Below, piece after piece: positions 1 to 7,604 of a stretch of 28,583 bases of DNA. This stretch comes from Bacteroides sp. (lineage in GTDB: Bacteria > Bacteroidota > Bacteroidia > Bacteroidales > Bacteroidaceae), in NCBI GenBank assembly GCA_030151635.1, contig JASLDF010000162.1:1-28583 (forward strand), written 5' to 3'. The notes below the pieces were generated by a model, which worked only from the letters and a program-made list of their open reading frames with translations, had not been told where the DNA came from and did no database searches. Position numbers and translations under genes: made by a program. The stretch's first letter is position 1. The number at the start of each line of letters is the position of its first letter.

Positions 1-1209
1 GTCTGGTTCAACATCACCAATAAAGTTCCTAATCCATAAGACTTGACCTGAATGGTGATTCTTATAATAATTCATGGCACCGCCAAGTGTTACATTTAAG
101 TTCTCCTTTTTGTAATCAAGAGACGCAATTGCACCTGTAAAGTGACTGTCCACTATTTTTTTACGGATTAGATTTTGTTTTTTAATCTTTACACCATCTA
201 GTTCAAAAGGAGAAATTCCATATTCTTTTAGCGATTGTTCATTCTTATATTCTTGGTAGAATCCATAGCCATTAGTTCTATGAATGGCCCAGTTCATTTT
301 TAAATTCGAGTTGAAATAATGGTTTGCAAGGAACTGATAGTTTTTTTGCGTGTAATTATCGACTTGGTCATCGTAAAAACCTACTGTTTTACCATCAATC
401 TTAATTTTGCCATTTGGATTATACTTTCTGTTGTTCTTTAAATCATCTCTTGAAATACCATCCCAAGCATGATAAGTAATTTCTCGTCCACCGAAAGCAA
501 TTATCTTGTAGCTGTTTTTATCGTTTTGATAGCCACCTTGTAGGTAGTATGATTTCATATCCGATGTAGCACGATCTCTATAGCCATCACTTTTGATGTT
601 TGACAGTCGAGCTTCAAAAGAGTAGTGGTTGTTGATAAGTCCAGTACCGACTTTAACCATCTCTTTGTGTGTGTTAAACGAACCATATGTTCCCGAGGCC
701 TCTGCAAATTTTCGATATGCAGAATTTTGTGTCTTCATATTGATACTACCTCCAAAGGCACCTGCTCCATTTGTTGATGTACCTACACCGCGTTGTATTT
801 GAATATCTTCAAGTGATGAAACCAAGTCAGGAGTATTTACCCAGTAAAGTTCGTGACTTTCGGCATCATTCATAGGAATGCCATTTGTAGTTACATTAAT
901 ACGGCTAGGATCTGTACCACGAATACGTATGGACGAGTAACCTATGCCTGTACCCGTATCTGATGTTGACATTACTGAAGGAGTTGAACTTAAGATAAAT
1001 GGAATGTCTTTTCCGGAATTGAGTTTAGAAAGCTCTTCTTTTGAAATGTTTTTGAAAGCTACAGGAGTGTCTTTTTGAGCTCGGGTAGCAATAATTTCAA
1101 TCTCATCAAGTGGAATACTTGTAATAGAGTCACTTTTCGCCTTTTGAGCGAAGCTAAATGCACTGGTTAAAATTGCACCAGCACAGAATAACATGCTTTG
1201 TTTAAACAT
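1..1209 (-). CDS. TonB-dependent outer-membrane receptor, thiamine type (partial, C-terminus off the left edge)
   Basis: The first 403 residues of an outer-membrane TonB-dependent receptor are present; the rest of the barrel runs off the window. The start at 1209 opens a signal peptide (MFKQSMLFCAGAILTSAFSFAQ, split here as MFKQSMLFCAG then AILTSAFSFAQ). A TonB-box-like IPLDEIEIIATR follows directly, without the carboxypeptidase-like domain common in SusC-type receptors. The plug domain spans roughly residues 45-165, with IRIRGTDPSRINV, NGIPMNDAESHELYW and RGVGTSTNGAGAFGGSINM as typical plug motifs. The upstream TPP riboswitch points to thiamine or a thiamine precursor as the substrate, as for known THI-box-controlled outer-membrane receptors of Bacteroides. 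The substrate is inferred from the riboswitch, not from the receptor sequence. The usual partners, a PnuT-type inner-membrane transporter and thiamine pyrophosphokinase, would lie beyond the left edge if the family arrangement holds. Confidence 0.9.
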   Translation of the reverse strand, partial: MFKQSMLFCAGAILTSAFSFAQKAKSDSITSIPLDEIEIIATRAQKDTPVAFKNISKEELSKLNSGKDIPFILSSTPSVMSTSDTGTGIGYSSIRIRGTDPSRINVTTNGIPMNDAESHELYWVNTPDLVSSLEDIQIQRGVGTSTNGAGAFGGSINMKTQNSAYRKFAEASGTYGSFNTHKEMVKVGTGLINNHYSFEARLSNIKSDGYRDRATSDMKSYYLQGGYQNDKNSYKIIAFGGREITYHAWDGISRDDLKNNRKYNPNGKIKIDGKTVGFYDDQVDNYTQKNYQFLANHYFNSNLKMNWAIHRTNGYGFYQEYKNEQSLKEYGISPFELDGVKIKKQNLIRKKIVDSHFTGAIASLDYKKENLNVTLGGAMNYYKNHHSGQVLWIRNFIGDVEPD

Positions 1210-1230
1210 TTTACTAAAATTTTGATTTTC

Positions 1231-1258
1231 GAAAGAGTAGATGGGGTTGTACTCTTTC
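1231..1258 (-). promoter_or_regulatory. Hairpin between TPP aptamer and receptor start (candidate expression platform)
   Basis: The arms 1250-1258 and 1231-1239 (GAAAGAGTA / TACTCTTTC on the minus strand) form a perfect 9-bp stem with a 10-base loop. The 5' arm shares bases 1255-1258 with the 3' strand of aptamer P1, so the two helices compete at their edge. No U-run follows, so this does not look like an intrinsic terminator. A role in controlling translation is inferred. Confidence 0.55.
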
Positions 1259-1341
1259 TTTAAATTCCTACGCCAGTATTATCTGGATCAGGTCAATGGG
1301 TGTGATCTCAGCCCGAAATTTAGGGCACCCCTTTAAGAAAT
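1255..1341 (-). promoter_or_regulatory. TPP riboswitch (THI box)
   Basis: Read on the minus strand, the element has the conserved TPP aptamer parts in order: GGGGTGCC, the CTGAGA motif after a short P3 arm, ACCC, then GACCTGATCCAGATAATACT and GGCGTAGGAA. P1 is closed by TTTCTTAAA (about 1333-1341) pairing with TTTAAAGAAA (1255-1264) with one bulged A. It lies 45 bases upstream of the receptor start codon, between that gene and a well-formed promoter. Known THI boxes usually repress when TPP is bound, so this receptor should be made when thiamine is scarce. Confidence 0.95.
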
Positions 1342-1346
1342 CAATT

Positions 1347-1377
1347 CAAAATTAATTTTTTTAAACTTAGTTTCCAA
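1347..1377 (-). promoter_or_regulatory. Promoter of the riboswitch/receptor transcript
   Basis: The minus strand carries TTG (1375-1377), 20 bp, then TAATTTTG (1347-1354), matching the Bacteroidota primary-sigma consensus TTTG / TAnnTTTG. Transcription would start near 1340, at the first base pairs of the TPP aptamer. Confidence 0.75.
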
Positions 1378-1380
1378 GTT

Positions 1381-1412
1381 TTTGTTTATAATGTACATTG
1401 TCATTAGTTTTA
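1381..1412 (+). promoter_or_regulatory. Probable promoter of the MscS-family gene
   Basis: TTTG (1381-1384), 20 bp, then TAGTTTTA (1405-1412), one base off the TAnnTTTG consensus. It would give a leader of about 45 bases. Its -33 element lies 3 bp from that of the divergent riboswitch promoter. Confidence 0.5.
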
Positions 1413-1461
1413 TATTATCTAATTAGGCTAATAATTATAAAAACAATAAACACATTAGAGT

Positions 1462-2352
1462 ATGTTATTTACAACATTGTTACAGGCTGTTGAGCCTGTT
1501 GAAAAAATTCAAGAGGCAATTGCCAGTGATTTGAATATTAATTCTGCATCTGCTTTATGGGATAAACTGGTAGACTTTATGATCACTGCTGGTGAAAAAG
1601 TACTAATTGCTATTTTAGTATTGGTAGTTGGTAAGTTTATTATCAGTATTATAAAGAAATTAACTCGTAAGTTCCTGTCGAGTCGTGATATTGAACCAGG
1701 AGTCAAAACATTCTTGATGAGTATGCTTAACATTCTTTTGTTAACATTACTAGTCGTGTCTGTTATTGGTGCTTTAGGTGTTAATACGACATCATTTGCA
1801 GCTTTAATTGGTTCTGCCGGTCTTGCTGTTGGTATGGCTTTATCTGGCAATCTTCAAAACTTTGCAGGTGGAATTATTATTCTTTTATTTAAACCTTATA
1901 AAGTTGGTGATTTTGTAGATTGCCAAGGTGTTGCTGGTACTGTAAAAGAGATTCAAATCTTCCATACAGTCATTAATGCCCCAGATAATAAAGTGGTTTA
2001 TGTTCCGAATGGTTCTTTGAGTAGTGGTATTATTACCAACGTAAACTGTCAAGAAACTAGACGTGTTGAGTGGATTATTTCTGTTGAATATGGAGAAGAC
2101 TATAATAAAGTAGTTGATACATTGAAAGAAATTGTCGATGCCGAAGAGCGTATCCTTAAAGATCCTGCACCATTCTTTGCTATGAAAGAAATGGCAGATA
2201 GTAGTGTTAATTTTGTGATGAGAGGTTGGGTTTCTACTAGTGATTATTGGGGTGTATACTTTGATACAAACCGTAAGGTATATGATGTGTTTAATGAAAG
2301 AGGTATTGGTTTTCCCTTTCCACAACTCACAATTCATCATGCCGACAATTAA
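1462..2352 (+). CDS. MscS-family mechanosensitive channel
   Basis: This 296-residue inner-membrane protein is close to the length of E. coli MscS and should release solutes when membrane tension rises after hypo-osmotic shock. Predicted membrane segments are at about 45-65, 83-104 and 110-145. The third holds the pore helix with the Gly/Ala pattern GSAGLAVGMALSGNLQNFAGG, broken here as GSAGLAVGMALSG and NLQNFAGG. The beta domain follows with KPYKVGDFVD and PNGSLSSGIITN, then the C-terminal cage. The N-terminal extension (1-40) is polar and not conserved. The gene stands alone, with its own candidate promoter and a shared terminator. The call rests on clear family motifs. Whether it works as a true tension-gated safety valve or in a more specialised way cannot be told. 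Confidence 0.93.
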   Translation: MLFTTLLQAVEPVEKIQEAIASDLNINSASALWDKLVDFMITAGEKVLIAILVLVVGKFIISIIKKLTRKFLSSRDIEPGVKTFLMSMLNILLLTLLVVSVIGALGVNTTSFAALIGSAGLAVGMALSGNLQNFAGGIIILLFKPYKVGDFVDCQGVAGTVKEIQIFHTVINAPDNKVVYVPNGSLSSGIITNVNCQETRRVEWIISVEYGEDYNKVVDTLKEIVDAEERILKDPAPFFAMKEMADSSVNFVMRGWVSTSDYWGVYFDTNRKVYDVFNERGIGFPFPQLTIHHADN

Positions 2353-2374
2353 TTTGGATATGGAATTTTAAAAT

Positions 2375-2409
2375 AAAAGAGCCTTCTGTGAATTTCAGAA
2401 GGCTCTTTT
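2375..2409. terminator. Bidirectional intrinsic terminator between mscS-like gene and histidine-kinase gene
   Basis: A 14-bp perfect stem, AAAAGAGCCTTCTG (2375-2388) with CAGAAGGCTCTTTT (2396-2409), closes a 7-base loop. It is flanked by A on the left and T on the right, so it works for both convergent transcripts. It sits 3 bp from the kinase stop codon. Confidence 0.92.
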
Positions 2410-2412
2410 GTT

Positions 2413-3765
2413 TTAAAATATAATTTGTACTGTTGTTCCAATATTAATCTCTGAAGAAATAGAATACCTTATTTTATTTTCTTCAAGTATGCGCAAGGCG
2501 ATAGATAGTCCAATTCCACTTCCTGCTTTGCTATTGGCATTGTCTGCTCTATAAAAAGGTTTGCTCACTAAGTTTAGCTGGTCTTTAGGTATACCTATTC
2601 CTTGGTCCTTAATCGTCATGACAAGTTTTAAATCTTCCGATTTTAGGTTGATGGTTACAGGTTTGTTATTTGAATATTTAACAGCATTTTCAATTAGGTT
2701 TGTTAAAGCCATATAGAGTTGGGTTCTATTTACTCGAATTCCTAAGTTAAGAATGTCTGAATTGTCTACCTCTAGTTCAAAATCAATATGTGATCCGGTA
2801 TAGTTTGCCTCAACTTTAGCTGTTATCTCCCAAATAAGTTCATCTAATCTAAAAGTCTCTATTAAGTAGTTATCCTCTTCTTTTCTCGTATTTGAAATAG
2901 CTAGAAGGGTATTAAGAATATTGTTCAAATTCTGGACTTCTTCTATTAACTTTATCGATAAACTTGCATATTCTTGTGGAGTTCTGTCCTTGATTGAAAA
3001 CACTTCTAAGTTGCCTATAATTGTGGCTAAAGGAGTTTTAAATTCATGAGTAACATAGCGTACAAAATTCTTTTGAATGACAAAGGTTTCGTCTAATTGT
3101 CCTAACAGCTTATTGAATGTTTTAATTAGCTCCTCCAATTCATCATTGGTGTGTGGAGCTACTAAACATAAATCTGTTTTTTTATGATTAACCAAATCAT
3201 TAGCCTCTTTTATTATGTCTCGAAATGGTTTATATGCTCGTCTAGCTATGAGTTTACTTGAAGTTGTAATGACCAGTGTTCCAAAGATAAAGCCCATTAA
3301 TAGCAACATTATTAGTGTGTTGACTTGTTGGTTTAGCCCTTCTCGCTTTTCTTTGGCAACAATCACAAAGTCTCCTTCGTTATCTTCATAGAAAATACCG
3401 TATGAATAATATTCATCATCTTTAAACGAGGAAGAATACTCTTTTCGAATTTTGTCGAGTGTGCTGGTAGCTATCGTATCTAAATTATACCCATATCGAA
3501 TGTTATTATCAATATCGTAAACTTGGTAGTAGATATTTGCAACAGATTCTTGATATTGTCTTTTTACTAATGTAAAGATTTGAGGTTCTAATTCATCTTC
3601 CTCCAAGTGGAAGATGGCACTTAAGTTGGCCGCACTTCTTAACTGTTGGTAAATAGATTGCCTTGAGAATTGTATGTATAGCAATAGGAACACCAAACTT
3701 GTAATAGAGAAGAGTGCAGTAAAAAAAAAGCTGTTAAGAATAACCAGTTTGTTTTGTACTTTCAT
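2413..3765 (-). CDS. Sensor histidine kinase of the metal-efflux operon
   Basis: This is a 450-residue membrane kinase. TM1 is at about 10-32, followed by a periplasmic sensor region of about 115 residues, TM2 at about 149-170 and a HAMP-like linker to about 225. The HisKA helix has FVRYVTHEFKTPLATI with phospho-acceptor His240. The HATPase domain has the N box (NLIENAVKYS, Asn360), G1 (DQGIGIP from Asp387) and G2 (GSGIGLS from 416). The start codon overlaps the stop of the response-regulator gene by one base (TAATG), so the pair is translationally coupled. Lying last in the RND pump operon, it resembles the CusS/CzcS arrangement. The sensor region has no obvious Cys/His/Met metal cluster, so sensing of metal is inferred from context. 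Confidence 0.93.
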   Translation of the reverse strand: MKVQNKLVILNSFFFTALFSITSLVFLLLYIQFSRQSIYQQLRSAANLSAIFHLEEDELEPQIFTLVKRQYQESVANIYYQVYDIDNNIRYGYNLDTIATSTLDKIRKEYSSSFKDDEYYSYGIFYEDNEGDFVIVAKEKREGLNQQVNTLIMLLLMGFIFGTLVITTSSKLIARRAYKPFRDIIKEANDLVNHKKTDLCLVAPHTNDELEELIKTFNKLLGQLDETFVIQKNFVRYVTHEFKTPLATIIGNLEVFSIKDRTPQEYASLSIKLIEEVQNLNNILNTLLAISNTRKEEDNYLIETFRLDELIWEITAKVEANYTGSHIDFELEVDNSDILNLGIRVNRTQLYMALTNLIENAVKYSNNKPVTINLKSEDLKLVMTIKDQGIGIPKDQLNLVSKPFYRADNANSKAGSGIGLSIALRILEENKIRYSISSEINIGTTVQIIF

Positions 3766-4448
3766 TACTTACTACGTATAATATATCCGCGACCTTTTAC
3801 AGTTTCAATTAATTTGGGTTTAGAATCAGTGTCAATTTTATTTCTTAAATATGAAATGTACACATCAACAATATTGGTGTTTGAATTTTGATTATGTCCC
3901 CAAACAGAGTTTAATATTTCTGTTCTAGACATTACTTTATCCATATTACTTAATAGCAAATGGAGTAACTTGAATTCTTGTAAAGTCAATTCAATATTTG
4001 AACCTCCTCTTTCTACACGGTGCTCATCTATGTACATGCATAAATCTAGACACTCTAATGTATGTTGGGGAAGGTGGGATGTTTGCATTCCCGCTCTACG
4101 TGTTAGTGCATTTACACGAGCAACAAGCTCTCGGAAGTGGAAAGGCTTTGAGAGATAGTCGTCTGCACCATAATCTAGTGCTTTAACTTTATCTTCTGGG
4201 TCGCCCAATGCACTGACAACTAAAATTGGGGTATATATTTTTTTGAATCGGGTGTATTGTAATATCTCAATTCCATCAATGTCTGGAAGCATAATATCTA
4301 GTACTATGATATCCCATGATTTTTGGCCAATTTTTTCGCGAGCAATCACACCATTTTCGGCAAGGGTCACGAAGTATCCAGATTCTTCGAGACCCTTAAC
4401 CATAAATTCACTAATTCTTTTATTATCTTCTACTAAAAGTAAGTCCAT
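3765..4448 (-). CDS. OmpR/PhoB-family response regulator (CusR/CzcR-like)
   Basis: This 227-residue transcription factor has an N-terminal receiver domain (acidic pair Glu7/Asp8, phospho-acceptor Asp51 in VLDIMLPDIDG, Ser79, Lys101 in YLSKPF) and a C-terminal winged-helix DNA-binding domain ending in the typical VRGRGYIIR-like segment (here VKGRGYIIRSK). It is the cognate partner of the kinase that follows with a one-base overlap. It lies 57 bp downstream of the RND gene on the same strand, so it is probably cotranscribed with the pump and likely controls its expression. The target promoter is inferred from position only. Confidence 0.94.
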   Translation of the reverse strand: MDLLLVEDNKRISEFMVKGLEESGYFVTLAENGVIAREKIGQKSWDIIVLDIMLPDIDGIEILQYTRFKKIYTPILVVSALGDPEDKVKALDYGADDYLSKPFHFRELVARVNALTRRAGMQTSHLPQHTLECLDLCMYIDEHRVERGGSNIELTLQEFKLLHLLLSNMDKVMSRTEILNSVWGHNQNSNTNIVDVYISYLRNKIDTDSKPKLIETVKGRGYIIRSK

Positions 4449-4505
4449 AAATTATCCAACTTAAATAATGGGTTCAAGTTAAATAATAATCTTCTCATTT
4501 AAAGC

Positions 4506-7500
4506 CTAAAACTTATTAGATTTATCTTTTCGGTATGCAAAGTAGAAAACTTGTGGCAAAACTGTAAATGATAATAGCATACAAATGATGATTCCTCCTA
4601 CAATCATGATTGCTAAAGGTTTCTGAATTTCAGATCCCATGCCACTTGATATAGCAGCAGGAAGAAGTCCCATAGACCCCATAAAAGCAATCATAAGTAC
4701 TGGTCTTATTCGTTGTTTAACAGCGCTATCTATTGCTTCCCTTAGATTATGATGTAGTTTCATCTCATTCTTCATGATAGATACCAGAAGGATGCTGTCA
4801 ATTGATACAATTCCAAACAAAATGATGAAACCAATTCCTGCAGAGATACCAAAAATAGTATTCGTTGCCCAAAGCGAAATGAATCCTCCAATTAGGGCAT
4901 ATGGAATTGCACTTGCAGCAATTAGAGTGTCTTTAACAGTTTTAAAATTGAAGTATAGTAACAACAGAACTGTTAACAATGCAATGGGAACAATAACCAT
5001 TAATCGTTTAGTGGCGCGTTGCTGACTTTCAAATTCTCCTGCCCATTCTACTTTTGTTTTTGCATCAAAATGAACATTTTCTTTTACTTTTTGCTGAGCT
5101 TCTGCAATAGTAGAACCTAAATCTCGATCACGAATACTAAAGCCTACACTAATGTATCTACTATTTCCTTCGCGGTAAATGAAGGTTGGGCTAGTTACAA
5201 AATCGATATCTGCAATTTCACTTAGCTTAATGTTTTGTCCTCCTTCTGTAGGAATCAAGATGTCAGCCACTTTATTTTCGTCATCTCTGTGTTCTTCTGT
5301 ATAGCGTAATACGACATCGAAGATTCGATCATTTTCGTAGAACTCTGTAGCCGTTTTACCTGCAAGTGCAAGTTCGATAGTTGCTTGTGCTTCTGCCATG
5401 GTAATTCCATAGCGAGCCATTTTTTTATCATTTAAGCTAATCTTAAGTTCTGGAAGTCCAATGCTGTTAAATACGTTTACATCTTCAATTCCTTTGATGT
5501 TTTTAATGGCATCGGCAGTTTCTGCAGCTTGTCTTTCAAGTTGATGAAGGTCGTCGCCAAATATTTTGATAACCAATGAGCTTTTAACACCTGCTACATA
5601 CTCTTCTACATTATCTTGTATAGGTTGACTAAAACCTAAATCAATTCCTGGATATTTTTGTAGTTTATCACTAATAGCTTCAATTAATTCCGAGTTTGAT
5701 AATCCACCTTTACGCTCTTTCATTGGTAAAAGTTCGGTATGAAACTCGATGTTGAAGAAACCTGTAGGGTCTGTTCCGTCGTTTGGACGTCCAGTTTGAG
5801 TTAAAACGAAATCAACTTCATTGAAACTTCTGATATCGGCTTTCATTTCTTTTGTGATTTTCACGGCTTCATCTAGGTTGATGCTATTAGGTAGTGTTGC
5901 ACGAATGTAGATTGCTCCTTCGTTCATGCTTGGTATAAATTCGGTTCCCCAGTAAGCAAATCGAATGCAACACATAGCGAGTAAAATAACAAACGCAGAT
6001 ACAGTTGCAATCCTTCTTTTAGAGCAGAAACTGAAAATTTTATAGATGCCTTTAATACAGTTTTTACTAAACCAGTTCTCTTTTGTTTTAACGGGTTTCT
6101 TTAGTAAGACCTTAGCCATGACAGGAACGTAGGTTAAACTAAGTATTAAGGCTCCTAGCAGTGCATAACCCAGTGTAAAAGCTAGTGGTGCAAACATTTT
6201 CCCCTCAACTTTTTGGAAAGAGAAGATGGGAAGTAGTGCTACGACTAGAATTAACTGTGCGAAGAAAATATGTGGAGCCACTTTGTTGGTATACTCTCGG
6301 ATAATCCCCCCTTTTGAAACTCGTTCAAAGCGATCTCCATATACTAAACTGTTTTTTTCTAACCCTACAAAGATCGATTCGATAATGACGAGTGTCCCTT
6401 CTAATAGTAGTCCAAAGTCTAAAGCACCCATTGAAATTAGGTTTGCAGGTAGTCCTTGAATTCGAAGCATTAATATGGCGAATAAAAAAGCCAAAGGTAT
6501 AACTGAAGCAACAATAAGTGTGGTTCTCCAATTATATAGAAAGATGAAAACGACTAGTGAGACTAGAACTACACCTCCTAATAAATTCTCAAGTACAGTG
6601 TGTACTGTAGAATCTACTAGTTTAGTTCGATCTAAGAAAGGTTTTAGTGTTACACCTTCGGGTAAAATACGGTCGTTAAGTTCGTCTATTTTTACCTTAA
6701 TAGCATCAATTACAATGCTTGGGTTTTCTCCTCTAAGCATAACAACGATACCTTGAATAATATCGTCATTGTCGTTTAAACCAACTTGCCCAAGTCTTGG
6801 TTTAGCAGAAATCTTGACATTGGCTACTTCTTTTACACATATTGGTGTACCATTCTCATTTTTAATTAAGATGTGCTCAATATCTTCAATGCTTTCTAAT
6901 AGACCAACACCACGAATTGCAAATGCTTGGTTTCCTTTTTTTATAATATCTCCACCAATGTTTATGTTACTGTTCTCAACAGCTTCAAGTAACTCTAGCG
7001 GTGTAACATTGTATGATTTTAGTAAATTGGGATTAACTTCGATTTCGTATATTTTTTCTTCGCCACCAAAGCTTGTAATGTTTGCAATACCAGGTACAGA
7101 AAGTAGTTCTTTTTCAACGACCCACTCATTTATTGCAGTTAGTTCATTTAAAGGGAGATTTCCTTCAATTACATATCGGAATATTTCACCCGTAGCACCC
7201 GAAGGTGGTTCAATTTCACAATCAACCCCATCAGGAAGGTTAATAGATTGCATCTTATTAACCGCCATCTGTTGTGCATAAAAATCTTCTACGTCATCTT
7301 CAAAAATAACCGTAACTACAGATAGACCAAATAGAGAAACAGAACGAACATCAGTTTTTTTAGGAATGTTATTCATTTCTCTCATGATGGGCAGAGATAC
7401 AAATTTTTCTAATTCTTCTGCACTTCGGCCTTGCCATTGTGAAATAATACGTACACGGGTATTAGTAACATCGGGATACGCCTCTATGGGAGTATTGATG

Positions 7501-7601
7501 TAAGCGATTACACCTGAAACTAATAAAATACCTGTAAGAAAAAGTACAAGAATCTTATTGCGTAGTGCAAACGTGATTATGTTTTTTACAAATTGATGCA
7601 T
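4506..7601 (-). CDS. CusA/CzcA-family heavy-metal RND efflux pump, inner-membrane subunit
   Basis: This 1031-residue proton-driven transporter is of normal HME-RND length. TM1 is near residues 12-33, followed by a porter domain, TM2-6 (about 340-500), the second porter domain, and TM8-12 (about 870-1020). The family TM4 proton-relay motif reads DFGLLLEGTLVIIE (Asp395, Glu401, Glu408), with Glu where classic CzcA has the second Asp. By eye alignment, the three Met residues that bind Cu(I) in E. coli CusA are replaced by Ile565, Asn617 and a Glu in the NVEEYVAG segment. A divalent metal (Zn, Co, Cd, Ni) is therefore at least as likely a substrate as copper. The gene starts 3 bp after the adaptor gene and is part of the same operon. 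Confidence 0.95.
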   Translation of the reverse strand: MHQFVKNIITFALRNKILVLFLTGILLVSGVIAYINTPIEAYPDVTNTRVRIISQWQGRSAEELEKFVSLPIMREMNNIPKKTDVRSVSLFGLSVVTVIFEDDVEDFYAQQMAVNKMQSINLPDGVDCEIEPPSGATGEIFRYVIEGNLPLNELTAINEWVVEKELLSVPGIANITSFGGEEKIYEIEVNPNLLKSYNVTPLELLEAVENSNINIGGDIIKKGNQAFAIRGVGLLESIEDIEHILIKNENGTPICVKEVANVKISAKPRLGQVGLNDNDDIIQGIVVMLRGENPSIVIDAIKVKIDELNDRILPEGVTLKPFLDRTKLVDSTVHTVLENLLGGVVLVSLVVFIFLYNWRTTLIVASVIPLAFLFAILMLRIQGLPANLISMGALDFGLLLEGTLVIIESIFVGLEKNSLVYGDRFERVSKGGIIREYTNKVAPHIFFAQLILVVALLPIFSFQKVEGKMFAPLAFTLGYALLGALILSLTYVPVMAKVLLKKPVKTKENWFSKNCIKGIYKIFSFCSKRRIATVSAFVILLAMCCIRFAYWGTEFIPSMNEGAIYIRATLPNSINLDEAVKITKEMKADIRSFNEVDFVLTQTGRPNDGTDPTGFFNIEFHTELLPMKERKGGLSNSELIEAISDKLQKYPGIDLGFSQPIQDNVEEYVAGVKSSLVIKIFGDDLHQLERQAAETADAIKNIKGIEDVNVFNSIGLPELKISLNDKKMARYGITMAEAQATIELALAGKTATEFYENDRIFDVVLRYTEEHRDDENKVADILIPTEGGQNIKLSEIADIDFVTSPTFIYREGNSRYISVGFSIRDRDLGSTIAEAQQKVKENVHFDAKTKVEWAGEFESQQRATKRLMVIVPIALLTVLLLLYFNFKTVKDTLIAASAIPYALIGGFISLWATNTIFGISAGIGFIILFGIVSIDSILLVSIMKNEMKLHHNLREAIDSAVKQRIRPVLMIAFMGSMGLLPAAISSGMGSEIQKPLAIMIVGGIIICMLLSFTVLPQVFYFAYRKDKSNKF

Positions 7602-7604
7602 GAG

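Noticed and set aside
1885..2340. A 151-codon minus-strand open frame antisense to the MscS-family gene.
   Set aside because: It is a shadow of the real gene, with no recognisable motif or start context.
6769..7281. A 170-codon plus-strand open frame within the RND gene.
   Set aside because: It is fully contained in a gene with strong family motifs on the other strand, has no domain features, and arises from codon bias of the real gene.
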